From assembly GCA_054601695.1 (NCBI GenBank), contig BAAHQB010000054.1, forward strand, positions 744,001 to 808,000: a stretch of DNA of 64,000 nucleotides, in the 5' to 3' direction. Source of the stretch: Amorphochlora amoebiformis (taxonomy: Eukaryota; Cercozoa; Chlorarachniophyceae). The stretch's first letter is position 1; every line of letters starts with the position of its first letter. The notes under the pieces were generated by a model that saw nothing but the letters and a program-made list of their open reading frames with translations, did no database searches and was not told the origin of the DNA. Made by a program: the position numbers and the translations under genes. Below, piece by piece: positions 1-64,000 of the stretch.

Positions 1-37
1 GAGAGAGAGAGAGAGAGAAAGGGAGAAAGAGGCCAAG

Positions 38-110
<73 letters not shown>

Positions 111-138
111 CATAATAAAAATATATAATAATATATCT

Positions 139-169
<31 letters not shown>

Positions 170-200
170 GTAAATATGTGTACATGTATGTTTATATATT

Positions 201-237
<37 letters not shown>

Positions 238-308
238 TATATGTGTACGTATATATAAATATAAGATATTATATTTATATCTGCATACATACATTTATAC
301 ACCTGTAT

Positions 309-340
<32 letters not shown>

Positions 341-397
341 ACTATAAATATATACGTGACATACATATTCTTATATATTCATATACGTATAATATAG
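1..397. repeat. GA tract followed by TA-rich sequence
   Basis: The first 75 bases are mostly GA dinucleotides. From there to 397 the sequence is TA-rich microsatellite with short interruptions. No exon is seen. It ends in TATAG, the acceptor of the first recognisable carrier exon, so it is probably intron of that gene. Confidence 0.8.
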
Positions 398-566
398 GGA
401 ACTATCCTTGGTTCTTGACGTACAACTACGTAGACAAGGCTCTCCCCTCGGCTTTGGCAATAGCAGAGGCGGTTGGGCACCATGACCCTTCGAATGTGGT
501 TCTCTATGAGCTTTTCAGGCGTGCTTCCATAGGTATATTTGTGTATATTGTGATTTGTAAATGTAC

Positions 567-604
<38 letters not shown>

Positions 605-658
605 TGTATGTACGTATATCTATATCTATGTCTAAAGTTAAACGTATATATGTATATA

Positions 659-708
<50 letters not shown>

Positions 709-747
709 CATATAAATATACATACACATATACAACCTACGTTAGAG

Positions 748-783
<36 letters not shown>

Positions 784-1249
784 TATGTAGGTATAGCAGC
801 CTCAACAGTATCAGACACGCTTTCCAACTCTCTCAGGGTTATCAAGACCGCCAAGCAAACATCAAAGGTTACATATTAGATTAAGTCTCAATTGGTAGGG
901 TTGAGCTTTCCAAAGCTTAGGATAGATTAAGGTTCCGGTTAAGGATAGGGTTTAGATTAGGGTGGCAGCGTCGGGGTAGGGTTAGAGAGTCAGCTAGGTT
1001 CGAAGCATGTACGCGAGTTTGATTTAGGTTTCGAAGGATTTAGTTGGAGTGGGTTTCGTTTAAGGTTGGGCTAGGGTTCGAGCAGTGGCGTTAAATAGAG
1101 TGCCGGTATCTCACACTCCTGTCTCTGTCTGTCAGGTGCCTATCTCGTATGTGGATGTTACGAAAGATATCATTGACAAGGTATCTATCAAAGATTGCAT
1201 TCAGCCACCTTCCCTTTTTGTAATATGTGCTTTGGTGTAGAGATATAGC

Positions 1250-1345
<96 letters not shown>

Positions 1346-1358
1346 GTGTGTGTATATA

Positions 1359-1396
<38 letters not shown>

Positions 1397-1417
1397 GGCA
1401 CACACACACGTATGTAT

Positions 1418-1465
<48 letters not shown>

Positions 1466-1686
1466 GTGTGTGTATAATATATATATATATATATATATTT
1501 ATAATATATATAATGTATAATGTATATAATATAGAATATATATATATATATAATATGTATGTACGTATATACATATATACTACATGTACGTGTATATACA
1601 TATATATATATATATACATATAAGTATACACATGTATATGTGTACATATATATTTATATATTTATATATATAAAATATTACATACA

Positions 1687-1758
<72 letters not shown>

Positions 1759-1804
1759 CATATATGTTGTGTGTGTGTGTGTGTGCGTATTTGTATTTGT
1801 CTAT

Positions 1805-1864
<60 letters not shown>

Positions 1865-1919
1865 ATATGTGTGTGTGTGTGTACATGTATATTTATACAT
1901 ATATACATATCTTTTTATT

Positions 1920-1958
<39 letters not shown>

Positions 1959-1966
1959 GCACACAC

Positions 1967-1998
<32 letters not shown>

Positions 1999-2290
1999 TT
2001 ATATATACATGTGTACATGTATATTTATACATATATACAATATGTATATAGCATGTATACATATACTAGATATATATATATATATATATATGTTTTCATG
2101 TTCTTCCTCCCTCTTCTATCTCTCTCTCTCTCTTTCTCTCTCTACACTCCTCTCTCTCCCTCATCAGGATGGCCTAAAGGGGATCCTTGGCCGTGGGCTC
2201 GGGACTCGACTGCTAGTGAACTGCTTGCAGGGAGCACTATTTTCTGTCGTATGGAAGTATTTTGAGAAGATTCTGGCTACCCAGCGTTAA
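398..2290 (+). CDS. Mitochondrial carrier family protein, 3' part
   Basis: Last four exons of an SLC25-type inner-membrane solute carrier; the substrate cannot be told. Exons 398-532, 791-867, 1136-1180 and 2168-2290 join in phase and end at TAA. Recognisable pieces are [17 protein letters not shown], then [18 protein letters not shown], which resembles the carrier signature helix with Ser in place of the usual Pro, a loop [15 protein letters not shown], and the closing helix with GRGLGTRLL and [13 protein letters not shown]. Carriers are about 300 residues with three repeats; about 126 are here, so the first repeats lie left of the window. The second exon could instead start at 797 (acceptor TATAG). 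Introns are TA repeats, and the last is 987 bases with a CT tract before its acceptor. Sure of the family, not of the subfamily. Confidence 0.85.
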
Positions 2291-2567
2291 GTTCAAGGCT
2301 CTCGAATTTTTACAAGTGTCGCTACACTGAAGCAAAAATAGTATTATAATATTCTAGTATTATATGTTTTCTAGTTATCTCATATCATTGATCATGCATG
2401 AATCTAGTGAATACAATTGTATATACTCTAGATACTAGTACAATACATTGTACGTCTGGCAATACTGCGCGTCATAGTGTTACTACAATTATGCATGCAT
2501 GTACTTGATGATTTTCGTACTAATACCTAAATACTACCGGCAATCTAGCACATCACTAGAGTCCAGT

Positions 2568-2625
<58 letters not shown>

Positions 2626-2724
2626 ACATCTAGATACATGTGTGTATACAATTAATTATATATACATATCTAGATATATATATATATATACATATATACT
2701 ATCTAGACTATACTAGATACATAC

Positions 2725-2777
<53 letters not shown>

Positions 2778-2905
2778 TATAGGAATAGAAAATATATCGT
2801 AGTGAAAATATCACATGCACATGCATACTGATGATCCTAAAGCGATCGAATTGAATTTCACAAATGATGGGGGCAACGTACATTCGAATTGCCACTCACA
2901 TACAC
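2291..2905. other. Intergenic spacer, CTAG-rich then TA repeat
   Basis: Directly downstream of the carrier stop is about 270 bases of unique sequence with many CTAG and ACTAGT words (about 2340-2560), then TA and TG repeats to 2780. The carrier and the minus-strand gene converge here. I see no exon. Confidence 0.6.
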
Positions 2906-3292
2906 TCACGCACGCAGAACGTTTTTCGACAAGTTATTTGTAGTTTCTGCCGTCTGGTCAACTGTCTCCTCTTCCTCATCCCACACATTATGATACACGA
3001 TCTTCGATTCATCGCATCTAGACTTCAACGTACAGCACTCTGACTTCCGGCAGTTCTCCGGAACCATGGTCTTAAGCATCGGTTTGTTGCAGTACTCCTT
3101 GAACGGGCAACAGCCCCGGCATTCGGCCGCTAGTCGCTGCTGGTGGGAGACTTCAGGGTGCTTGGTCCAGTCTACAGTTCGTCCATCCGGTGCGTCAACA
3201 TCACTTCTGGGTCGCTGGACTTGGTTGGAAATAGGAACGGAGCGGACGAGAAGCGTCGTGAGAGCCAGGAGTAACATACCCTGCAGCCTCAT
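2906..3292 (-). CDS. Small secreted cysteine-rich protein
   Basis: Uninterrupted 128-codon reading frame on the minus strand, ATG at 3292. It opens with an Arg-containing start and a hydrophobic stretch (LLLALTTLLV) typical of a signal peptide. A hydrophilic region follows, then a cluster of eight cysteines spaced C-x2-CC-x5-C-x12-C-x4-CC-x5-C, about residues 57-95, which looks like two copies of one CC module. The tail is acidic and then Asn/Thr-rich. Unlike its neighbours it has no visible intron. It is transcribed away from the E(z) gene across a 276-base spacer. I do not recognise the family; secreted disulfide-rich proteins have many roles and none can be chosen. Base composition is that of normal coding sequence, unlike the flanking repeats. 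Confidence 0.6.
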   Translation of the reverse strand: MRLQGMLLLALTTLLVRSVPISNQVQRPRSDVDAPDGRTVDWTKHPEVSHQQRLAAECRGCCPFKEYCNKPMLKTMVPENCRKSECCTLKSRCDESKIVYHNVWDEEEETVDQTAETTNNLSKNVLRA

Positions 3293-3568
3293 CTCGGGTT
3301 GATGCCTCCCAGTCGGCTCCGACTCGTTCCTTCTTCGCTCTGGAACTCGAATTCATTGTGGTTTTCGAAACGTTAGTAATACTACTAGTTGAAACCGCGA
3401 AACCGTTAGAATTGGAATTAGAGGGCTTCCTATTGTTCTAACCGAAGAATTCAGATTTCTTTTTTAACCTTTCGGCGCGTAAGGGGCGTAGCCAATCTGT
3501 TGGTCATCCGTCCATTCCCGCCATTTTCATCCTTCCCATTCCCTCCCTCCTTCCAAAAATATATCCCT
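3293..3568. promoter_or_regulatory. Candidate bidirectional promoter
   Basis: Spacer of 276 bases between two start codons that point away from each other (3292 minus, 3569 plus). It is unique sequence, not repeat, and contains GCCAATC near 3490 and a T-run before CGGCGCGTAAG near 3455-3483. No clear TATA box. The role follows from position only. Confidence 0.4.
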
Positions 3569-28486
<24,918 letters not shown>

Positions 28487-28499
28487 CTACAACAACCCT

Positions 28500-28700
28500 C
28501 TACACTGATAATGCGAGCTGCAGTCGCAGCTGTCGACATGAATTCTCATCGTGGACGCTGATATCGTAGATTTCAATGCCGCCAAACACCACATTTTTTC
28601 GGAAAATTCGAACCCCGATGACCCCGCAGATAACCATCCCCGATGGCAAATACGTCTCCCAGCTTTCCAACCGCCGGTGGCGCAGCAGTGGAGCATGCAT
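28500..28700 (-). CDS. Possible small protein, unrecognised
   Basis: A 66-codon frame on the minus strand with ATG and stop, in non-repetitive sequence. It includes a hydrophobic core (MVICGVIGVRIF) and FGGIEIYDISVHDENSC. No signal peptide and no known motif. A second open frame overlaps on the plus strand and another on the minus strand, so this may be promoter-proximal non-coding sequence. Confidence 0.25.
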   Translation of the reverse strand: MHAPLLRHRRLESWETYLPSGMVICGVIGVRIFRKNVVFGGIEIYDISVHDENSCRQLRLQLALSV

Positions 28701-28950
28701 ATTTATGTCACAGTGGCGTTGACACCCCTCCGCTCAATCCCAATCAATAACCCCTCCCAGATATAGAATCCTGTTTCCCCCCTAGGTTTTTCGGTGTCAA
28801 TATTGCACACATATAGTTCTGATTCTATCAATAGCGCTCATCCCTCTTGTAGAGTTCTAAGAAGACCTCAGGACGTAAAGGCTTGCACCTCCCGAAAGAC
28901 GGCCATTCCTGAAGCATAGGCCGATTTATTCTTCGGGTTTCGTGAGTTAC

Positions 28951-29075
28951 GGCAGTGTGACCAGGCATAGTGACGGGAGACGTAACGTGTGACATAACTC
29001 CGTGACCTAGCCATCGACACGTGGCATTAAACGTAACATGTGACAGATCAGAGTGACACGTCCGACATTATAAAA
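28951..29075 (+). promoter_or_regulatory. Core promoter: TGAC cluster and TATA box
   Basis: TATAAAA at 29069-29075 lies about 35 bases before the ATG at 29111, implying a very short 5' UTR. Immediately upstream are six GTGAC-type words (GTGTGACC, AGTGACGG, GTGTGACAT, CGTGACC, ATGTGACAG, AGTGACACG) and a CACGTGG within about 110 bases. Confidence 0.6.
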
Positions 29076-29110
29076 GTTATTTTTTTCGCGCCGTCGAATT
29101 TCAAACGCAA

Positions 29111-44708
<15,598 letters not shown>

Positions 44709-44803
44709 CTCTAGTAACTGTCAAAGTAGCATGTTATATTCATCGAGCCGTTTAAGTTTAAAACTTGTAAATTTAAAGAAGACATATCGCCCGATGACAG
44801 TAA

Positions 44804-44849
<46 letters not shown>

Positions 44850-45777
44850 GTATATATTTATATTGTATCATGGCGCTATGATTCATGATGCGTCTAGAGT
44901 TTATGAGGTTGTTCTCCCTGCTACCATATATTCCAGGTATTACTCGACGGTTACAATGACCACTCTAGTTTCTCTTGTTTCTAGTGTTTCTATACCTAGA
45001 ACCAAGCGGCCAATTAAATAATCATATAGATGATATATTAAATATAGTCTAGTAAACTAATAGATCTAGAGTCTAGCTAGTAGATATTACTATATCTAGC
45101 TACTCATTAACTAGATTAATATTCTCTAGATCTATTCATGGAGAAAGTTTAGATACTAGTTACACTACAAGTCTACTACTACAGTCGACTCAGACTCTAG
45201 AGACTAGCTTGAATGATATGACTCTAGTATACTACTATCCCTAATATCCATCGAATGCACTAGTACTAGTCTAGCTAGTGTTAATCTAGATACTCTTTGT
45301 ATAGCTAATCCGGTTAATATTTATCTAGTTAGTCTCTAAGAGTCTATCCGAATGGCTCTCATTAGTTAATCACTGATGAATTAATTCATGAACTTTGACC
45401 CAGCGAAATCTGTAGGTACATACTAAAGATACTCTACCCTAGCTACCTCATACTCTAACGTTAACTAGTCAAGCTGAAAGTGCCGATGATGACCGGAAAA
45501 TCATCAAAAAAACGCTCAACCAAAGTATTCTAACTCGCCTATTCTGTGAATATATTCTAGCTAGATATTTTACTGTTAAATGGCAAGCATTTTAAATTTC
45601 GCCTTTTCTTAATTCTCAAGATTTTATCTTCCTACGAACTGCTATGTACTCCCCAGACCTTTCCCCAATCTCTCTATCTACTAGTTTTTTTTTACACATG
45701 TATGAAAACTCCTTTCACCTTTAAGACACCCATGAGAACCCTGCGGGACCCATAGGATATGTAGCCGTGAGGATTGG
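44709..45777. other. Intergenic region between converging genes
   Basis: After the stop at 44708 there is unique AT-rich sequence; 45010-45345 is strikingly rich in CTAG, TCTAGA and ACTAGT words. The rest is unique with no supported exon. The minus-strand zinc-finger gene ends at 45778, so this spacer holds two 3' ends. Confidence 0.6.
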
Positions 45778-49716
<3,939 letters not shown>

Positions 49717-49779
49717 CTGGAAATTATGTAACGTGTATATGTATGTGTATATGTGAATATACATGTACATGTATATATA

Positions 49780-50510
<731 letters not shown>

Positions 50511-50639
50511 TACCAAAGATGAATATTGTCCAGAATAGCTTGGTCCAATGCTAGCAGGGCTACCAAATGAAATCCCTTCATTGTACGCCTTCCGAGGCGT
50601 ATGAGCCTATTCGAATAATATCACAAATACAGACGTACA

Positions 50640-50815
50640 CACGCAATCAGAGGGAGAATACAGGGAAGAAAGAACGAAGCGGAGCGAAAGAAGAGGGCGA
50701 TACGAAAAGGAGAGGGAAGTGAGACAGAGAACAAAGAGTAAGGGAGAGCAAGAGAATAGATAGAGGCAAGCGAGGAAGAGAGGGAAGAGAGAGTGGGAGA
50801 GAGGTTGATAAAAGA
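50640..50815. repeat. GA-rich tract near two gene 5' ends
   Basis: Purine-rich sequence (GAGAGAA/GGAAGA type, imperfect). It lies between the minus-strand zinc-finger gene and the tentative plus-strand gene. Its open frames on both strands are compositional. Confidence 0.6.
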
Positions 50816-50857
50816 AAAAATAAACCGACATAAATATCAGACATGTGGCATCCTCAG

Positions 50858-51463
50858 TATCAAACAACAGCGTGATATGGGGTGCTGTCAAAGATTACTG
50901 GCCTACCTTAGGAAAATTTCTATCAAATGTATCCATTCGGCTGACGCCTATCTATCTCCTGTTTGCTCTCTCCACCTCTCTTTCACACACCACACACACA
51001 CACACACACATACCCTCTCCTTACACACTTTATCTCCTCTCTCGATCCCTTCTCACGGGCATGGTACCTGGGAGACGTTGGGGGTTGGCTTCCGGCAGGA
51101 GGGGGTTTTGTGAGTGTCTGAGGAGGACCTGGTTACGTTGGGGTTAGGGGTTCGAGTTGGGCTAGGGGGTAAGGAAGGTATTAAAGAGTCTTGGATTCTC
51201 TTCTTTCTCTCTCTCTCTCTCTTTCTCTCTTTTTCTCTCTCTCTCTCTTTTTCTCTCTCTCTTTCTCTCTCTCTCTCTTTTTCCTAGTTTTTATTGTTTT
51301 AGTCTTTTCTTCTCACCCCATTTCGTTTGAGGTATTGCGACTTAGCCTAGGCGTTCTGTTCATATGTATATATGTCTATATACATTATATGTATAAATGC
51401 ATATATGTATACACACATATACATATGCTATATACACGTATATACACACATATACATATATAC

Positions 51464-51503
<40 letters not shown>

Positions 51504-51620
51504 CATATATGCTATATATTATATGTTAGATATCATATATTATACATATAATATCTATCATATATATATATATATATTATACACTTATATAAATGTATAT
51601 ATATATATATATATAATAGC

Positions 51621-51671
<51 letters not shown>

Positions 51672-51792
51672 CATCTATACTTATATGTATGTATATTACA
51701 TGTACTATACACACGTGTACACAAACAAACCTATATATATATAAAATAATATAATAGAATTATATTATATATATATATATATGTATAAATAA

Positions 51793-51837
<45 letters not shown>

Positions 51838-51869
51838 TACACGCACACACACACACACAGACACACACA

Positions 51870-51950
<81 letters not shown>

Positions 51951-52366
51951 CTATATACTTGTATAAACATACACACACACATATATACACATACTCTCAT
52001 TTCATTTTTGCACCAGAATGACAAACAAGCTCAAGGATGAATGAATTCAGGTGAGGACTTGGGTTAGGGTTAGAGCAATTCACAGTTTTGAGGTTATTTC
52101 TCACCCTTGTGACTGAAAGCTATCCTGCTGTCGTGACCAGTCAAATCCTATCCCTATTAGGATTAGCGTTAGGAATTAATCTTAGTGGATGCGTTAGAGG
52201 GGAAGTTGGGGTTAGGGTTAAGGTTTGGATTCGCGAGGATACGGTGAGGGTTAGGGTTAGGGTTAGGGTTAGGGTTTGGGTTTGCCTGAGCTGTTGTTGC
52301 TGGGACATTTTTTCATTAGTAATTCACCATGGGGGAGAAATCTGGGTGGTATATTTTATCTCATAA
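50858..52366 (+). CDS. Tentative small membrane protein
   Basis: Candidate exons: from 50858 (AVKDYWPTLGKFLSNVSIRL then a hydrophobic stretch; 3' end unclear), 51288-51331 (FIVLVFSSHPISFE), 52017-52035, 52086-52139 (LRLFLTLVTESYPAVVT) and 52320-52366 (HHGGEIWVVYFIS, then TAA). The phases of the last four agree only if exon 52017-52035 uses a GA donor. No start codon was found. No family recognised. It converges with the minus-strand gene ending at 52801. Treat as a hint. Confidence 0.3.
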
Positions 52367-52541
52367 TTTCTTTCAATTCAAAGGGGAGATTGGTTTGGTT
52401 TGGGATAGGGTTGGGGCTAGGATTAGGGTTAGCGTTAGGGTTACGAGGTATTGGTGATTTCCTCGTTGAAGAGAGTGGCGTCGGATCCCTGTGTTATATA
52501 TATATATATATATATAGATTATATATATATATATAATATAT

Positions 52542-52573
<32 letters not shown>

Positions 52574-52643
52574 CATATATACATATATATTATATTTAAG
52601 AATTACATTTGATGTAAATTCAAAAACACGTACATGTATATAT

Positions 52644-52683
<40 letters not shown>

Positions 52684-52756
52684 GTATATATATACATGTA
52701 CATAGAATATATCTATATATATATATATATATGTATACATCTATGTATATATATGT

Positions 52757-52793
<37 letters not shown>

Positions 52794-52800
52794 GATATAT

Positions 52801-55729
<2,929 letters not shown>

Positions 55730-56452
55730 GTCAATTTTTTTTTTTTTTTGGGATTGGAAGGGAGTAAAAGGGGTGAGGAGACGGAAAATAAGGGGGGGGG
55801 GGGTCGATCGGGGCTTGGTGTGTGGGTAGCTGGCAGACAAGCGAAATAATCGAGAAGAAAAATTCATTTTTTTCTCCTGATATTATGAAGAAAACAGTCT
55901 TTTTACCTAAGATTCAGAATTGTGAAAAATGTTAGGAGTATTAGACCCTGTAAAAGATGACACATGTCAAGGTTGTCACGTGTTCTTGGATGGGTTATGT
56001 ATGTCACTCTGGGTGACAGGTTAGCGTTTTGGTTGGCGCCAGGCTGTTGGGTTGGGCGTTTGAGTTATAGGTGATATATGCGTATGCATTTTGTATTTCG
56101 CACCTAGGAACTAGACGTATGTCTACATACGCACAAATGTATACATGTTGAAAACATACACACGTGTAAACATGCATGTACATACGTGTTGTGAACATTT
56201 GGGTATTTTTACACCAATGGAATATTGCTCTGATCCCTCCTCACTCCCTTTTCGCGTCTTCTCTCTCCCCCTACCATCTCACCTTCTCTGTAATTTCTCT
56301 CTCTTTCTTCCTCACTATTCATTTAATCAGTCCGTCAACTCATCTGTGGAGGCTATATGGGATTCCATCTCTTTTCTCACTCACGCACACCCATACACTC
56401 TATCCTTCCCGTTGTCTTTCTTTTGTAACAAGAATGCATACAAGTATATACG

Positions 56453-56489
<37 letters not shown>

Positions 56490-56491
56490 GT

Positions 56492-56574
<83 letters not shown>

Positions 56575-56704
56575 GTGTATATGTTAATATTATCGAAGTT
56601 GCCAAGGGACCAAGAGAGAGAACACGCACAGGCGCGCACACAATTACGCACATATATTGAGAGAAATAAATGCATGTAAACATAATATGATATGTATATA
56701 TATG

Positions 56705-56746
<42 letters not shown>

Positions 56747-56770
56747 GATATACATATCATACATATATAT

Positions 56771-56844
<74 letters not shown>

Positions 56845-56918
56845 CATACTGATATATGCATATGTTATACCATATTTTCACGCCACGTTTTCCTTAAAAA
56901 GCGGCAGGCGAGAGAACC

Positions 56919-56953
<35 letters not shown>

Positions 56954-57000
56954 TCTTACACATAGATGTTCTCACTTTCCATTTTCTCAGATATATTACC
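55730..57000. promoter_or_regulatory. Divergent intergenic region with TGACAC/CACGTG motifs
   Basis: Lies between the minus-strand start at 55729 and the TMEM17 start at 57001. 55957-56020 holds TGACACATGTCA (palindrome), GTCACGTG, GTCACTC and GGTGACAGG. The rest contains poly-T/poly-G runs (55732-55803), a stretch at 56336-56440 that is open and follows an AG, TA repeats (56450-56850) and a GA run (56920-56950). The 56336-56440 stretch could be a 5' untranslated exon, but its phases do not fit TMEM17. Confidence 0.5.
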
Positions 57001-61074
<4,074 letters not shown>

Positions 61075-61501
61075 CCAGATTCGGCGGCTCGACTATTAGA
61101 GGGTTAATTTCTAATTTTCTGGCGAAATTGAAGTTTAAGTGGCGGAGGTTATGTAGATTTATGCGGTTCCTCATTGAGGTATTACGATTATAATTATATT
61201 GATCCTTACAGTACAATTAATATAATAATTATTATTTTATCTATGTACAGATATACAGAAGTTATAGCTTGTAATTCTAGTAATTATGCTAGTACTAGTT
61301 ATGTTATATATATTTAGTATATTATTAACTAGACTAACTCTAGTAACTTACTTAGTACTAGTATATATATATTATATATACTAGTATATATCATGATATA
61401 TAATTATTATAATATATTTATATATATATATATATATATATGTATATGTATATATGTAATATATACTGTGGTGTAATATTATATATATATATATATATAC
61501 T

Positions 61502-61543
<42 letters not shown>

Positions 61544-61611
61544 ATATGATAATAATAATAATGATAATAATACATATAATATATTTACGTATACTATATC
61601 ATGATATATCT

Positions 61612-61652
<41 letters not shown>

Positions 61653-61717
61653 CATACATATATATCACAGTATATATAGATAATAGATATATATATATTA
61701 TATATATATATATATAA

Positions 61718-61774
<57 letters not shown>

Positions 61775-61896
61775 TAGACTTGTGTATGTGTGTAATACTA
61801 ATATTAGACTATTATACTAGTAATCTAGGCAAAAGACCAGAATATAATATAATTATTACTAGAGAGTCTTGAGTTCTACAAATTTTCATTCCGAAG

Positions 61897-61939
<43 letters not shown>

Positions 61940-62290
61940 TATATATTTATATATATATATACATATAAGTTGGTGCCACATAAGCCTATCTCTAGTATCT
62001 CGACTAAGATTCGTCTAAAACAGAAAATTGTGATTACATTATAACAACTTCTCTAGTTTCTATGTGTCGACCACGGGTCACAATCTACCAAATCTAGCTC
62101 AGGACAATACAATTGTTAATAATTTTTAACGATGACTTCTGAGGCCGGCTCAGCACACATATTAGCGCATGAAATGAAATTTAAAGACAACAGGTGTAAT
62201 TCCGTTCAACCTAAACTCTTGCGCGAAGGTTCCGTACAGTGTAGTGGGCACACGTTGCCCCGTCCGTGCCCGTCTCTCAAGTTTAGTCTC

Positions 62291-62357
62291 AACGTCACCC
62301 CACCAAGATCACAATGTGTGACACGGCCCGTGATCACGCCGTTTTGACACGTGTCAT
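62291..62357. promoter_or_regulatory. TGACAC/CACGTG motif cluster
   Basis: Contains ACGTCACCC, GTGTGACACGG, CGTGATCACG and the palindrome TGACACGTGTCA. Similar words occur near the starts at 29111 and 55729/57001. It lies about 500 bases upstream of the ATG at 62861. Confidence 0.4.
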
Positions 62358-62591
62358 TTTTCCTAAAATTTGCAATTTCAGCTTTGATGGGCTTCTACGA
62401 CTCCGTTCTTCGCCACCCTCCCACGCAATATTCCACCTCATCTTCACGTCGAGAAGTATGATCATCTTGAAAACCGTTTGGATTTTCGAGATGAACGGGA
62501 ATTTATGTTTTCCCACTAAATCTTCACCCTTCCATCTCTTCTCCAAGATGGCAAGACCGTTGAAGACCCCCGGTATGGAATCCTTCAACAT
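62334..62591 (-). CDS. Possible small protein, unrecognised
   Basis: ATG-to-stop frame of 85 codons: SIPGVFNGLAILEKRWKGED, later MIILLDVKMRWNIAWEGGEE, then a basic tail. No signal peptide. The overlapping plus-strand frame is equally open, so coding status is uncertain. It lies head to head with the gene starting at 62861. Confidence 0.3.
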   Translation of the reverse strand: MLKDSIPGVFNGLAILEKRWKGEDLVGKHKFPFISKIQTVFKMIILLDVKMRWNIAWEGGEERSRRSPSKLKLQILGKMTRVKTA

Positions 62592-62860
62592 AATCTTGAT
62601 TAACCCTCTTTATTTGTCATAGTAAACGATTAGAACTTATTAGATACATTTTCAGGCAAATTCGATTAATTATAATGCAAGATAAAAGCTGTCTTTATCC
62701 CTCCATAGAACCTAGAAAAATCTAGTTCTACCCAGAATCTCCCCCGAGGCTCCTGCGTGCCTCTCCTCCTCCCTCTCCCCGGAGCCTCAGCTTGCACCTT
62801 CTTGTGCTCTCCTCTCCCATTTCCGCCGAGAAAGGTTTTTGGCGCGTTTCAGGTGTGAGA

Positions 62861-63129
62861 ATGGAGAAGAGGTTCCCGAGTATCAAGATTCCTTCCGTGG
62901 ACTCCGATGGGATCAAGGTAAGCTTCTCTGTATGTGTCACTCTCTCTATATCTTTGGTACTTGATAAATATGTGTGGAAGTGTGTACGATGTTTCTACGT
63001 GTGGAAGTATATGTGATTGTACTGAAATAGCTTTGCTTCAAAGTGGCATATGTGTTAAAACATTTTGTAAAAAGATGTTTGAGGTGGAGCTCACCTTTCA
63101 CTCCCGAGAACTCTTGTCATTGTTTTTTG
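62861..63129 (+). CDS. 5' end of an unrecognised gene
   Basis: ATG at 62861 opens a 19-codon exon ([19 protein letters not shown]) ending at a strong donor GTAAGC (62861-62917). A second candidate exon, 63075-63129 ([18 protein letters not shown]), follows an AG and ends in phase 1 at GTATTT. After that the sequence is repeat to the window end, so the gene continues to the right. No family can be told from 37 codons. Confidence 0.45.
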
Positions 63130-63189
63130 GTATTTCCAATATCGGCTTTTGCCATGGGAGAGGCGGGGAGAGGGAATAGAAGGATATTG

Positions 63190-64000
<811 letters not shown>

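Larger units (their letters stand above)
61075..62860. other. Intergenic region with two doubtful ORFs
   Basis: 61200-61400 and 61780-61870 are CTAG/ACTAGT-rich, with TA repeats between and after. A 71-codon ATG frame lies at 62132-62347 (+) and an 85-codon ATG frame at 62334-62591 (-). Both are in unique sequence but match nothing I know and overlap open frames on the other strand. A TGACAC cluster lies at 62291-62357. Confidence 0.4.

Noticed and set aside
2906-3292. A venom-peptide identity for the secreted cysteine-rich protein
   Set aside because: The CC-containing pattern recalls several animal peptide families, but neither signal peptide nor spacing matches one I can name, and the setting does not look animal.

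Overview
The window is a stretch of eukaryotic nuclear chromosome, very rich in introns. Most of it is (TA)n microsatellite, with CT/GA tracts and degenerate CCCTAA/TTAGGG arrays, and short unique islands between them. Nearly every island is an exon: it sits between an AG and a GT and stays open in a reading phase that matches its neighbours. I rebuilt the genes by chaining those phases by hand, so exon limits are predictions, but four models are also supported by recognisable protein families. An E(z)-type PRC2 methyltransferase and TMEM17, a ciliary transition-zone protein, point to a ciliated or flagellated organism, probably unicellular given the gene spacing. I cannot name the clade.

Layout: 398-2290 (+) 3' part of a mitochondrial carrier; 2906-3292 (-) small secreted cysteine-rich protein; 3569-26690 (+) E(z) homologue with at least 37 exons over 23 kb; 28500-28700 (-) doubtful ORF; 29111-44708 (+) a 25-exon, about 672-residue multi-pass membrane protein that I cannot assign; 45778-49716 (-) four-finger zinc-finger protein, 5' end unresolved; about 50858-52366 (+) tentative small membrane protein; 52801-55729 (-) 12-exon, about 352-residue protein with one C-terminal membrane segment; 57001-61074 (+) TMEM17, 8 exons and 216 residues; 61075-62860 intergenic with two doubtful ORFs; 62861 onward (+) start of another gene, running off the right edge.

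The genes do not form an obvious pathway. Several pairs are head to head over short spacers (3293-3568, 55730-57000), and three start-proximal regions share TGACAC/CACGTG-like motifs. The most unusual content is intron architecture. Many introns are essentially G(TA)n...(TA)nG. TTAGGG arrays tend to lie just after donors and CCCTAA or CT tracts just before acceptors, in the sense of the gene. Fragments of exon ends with their splice sites have repeatedly been copied into the adjacent intron; in one case this built a five-copy repeat interleaved with CCCTAA arrays. The E(z) gene also needs two GC donors and one GA donor to keep its conserved frame.
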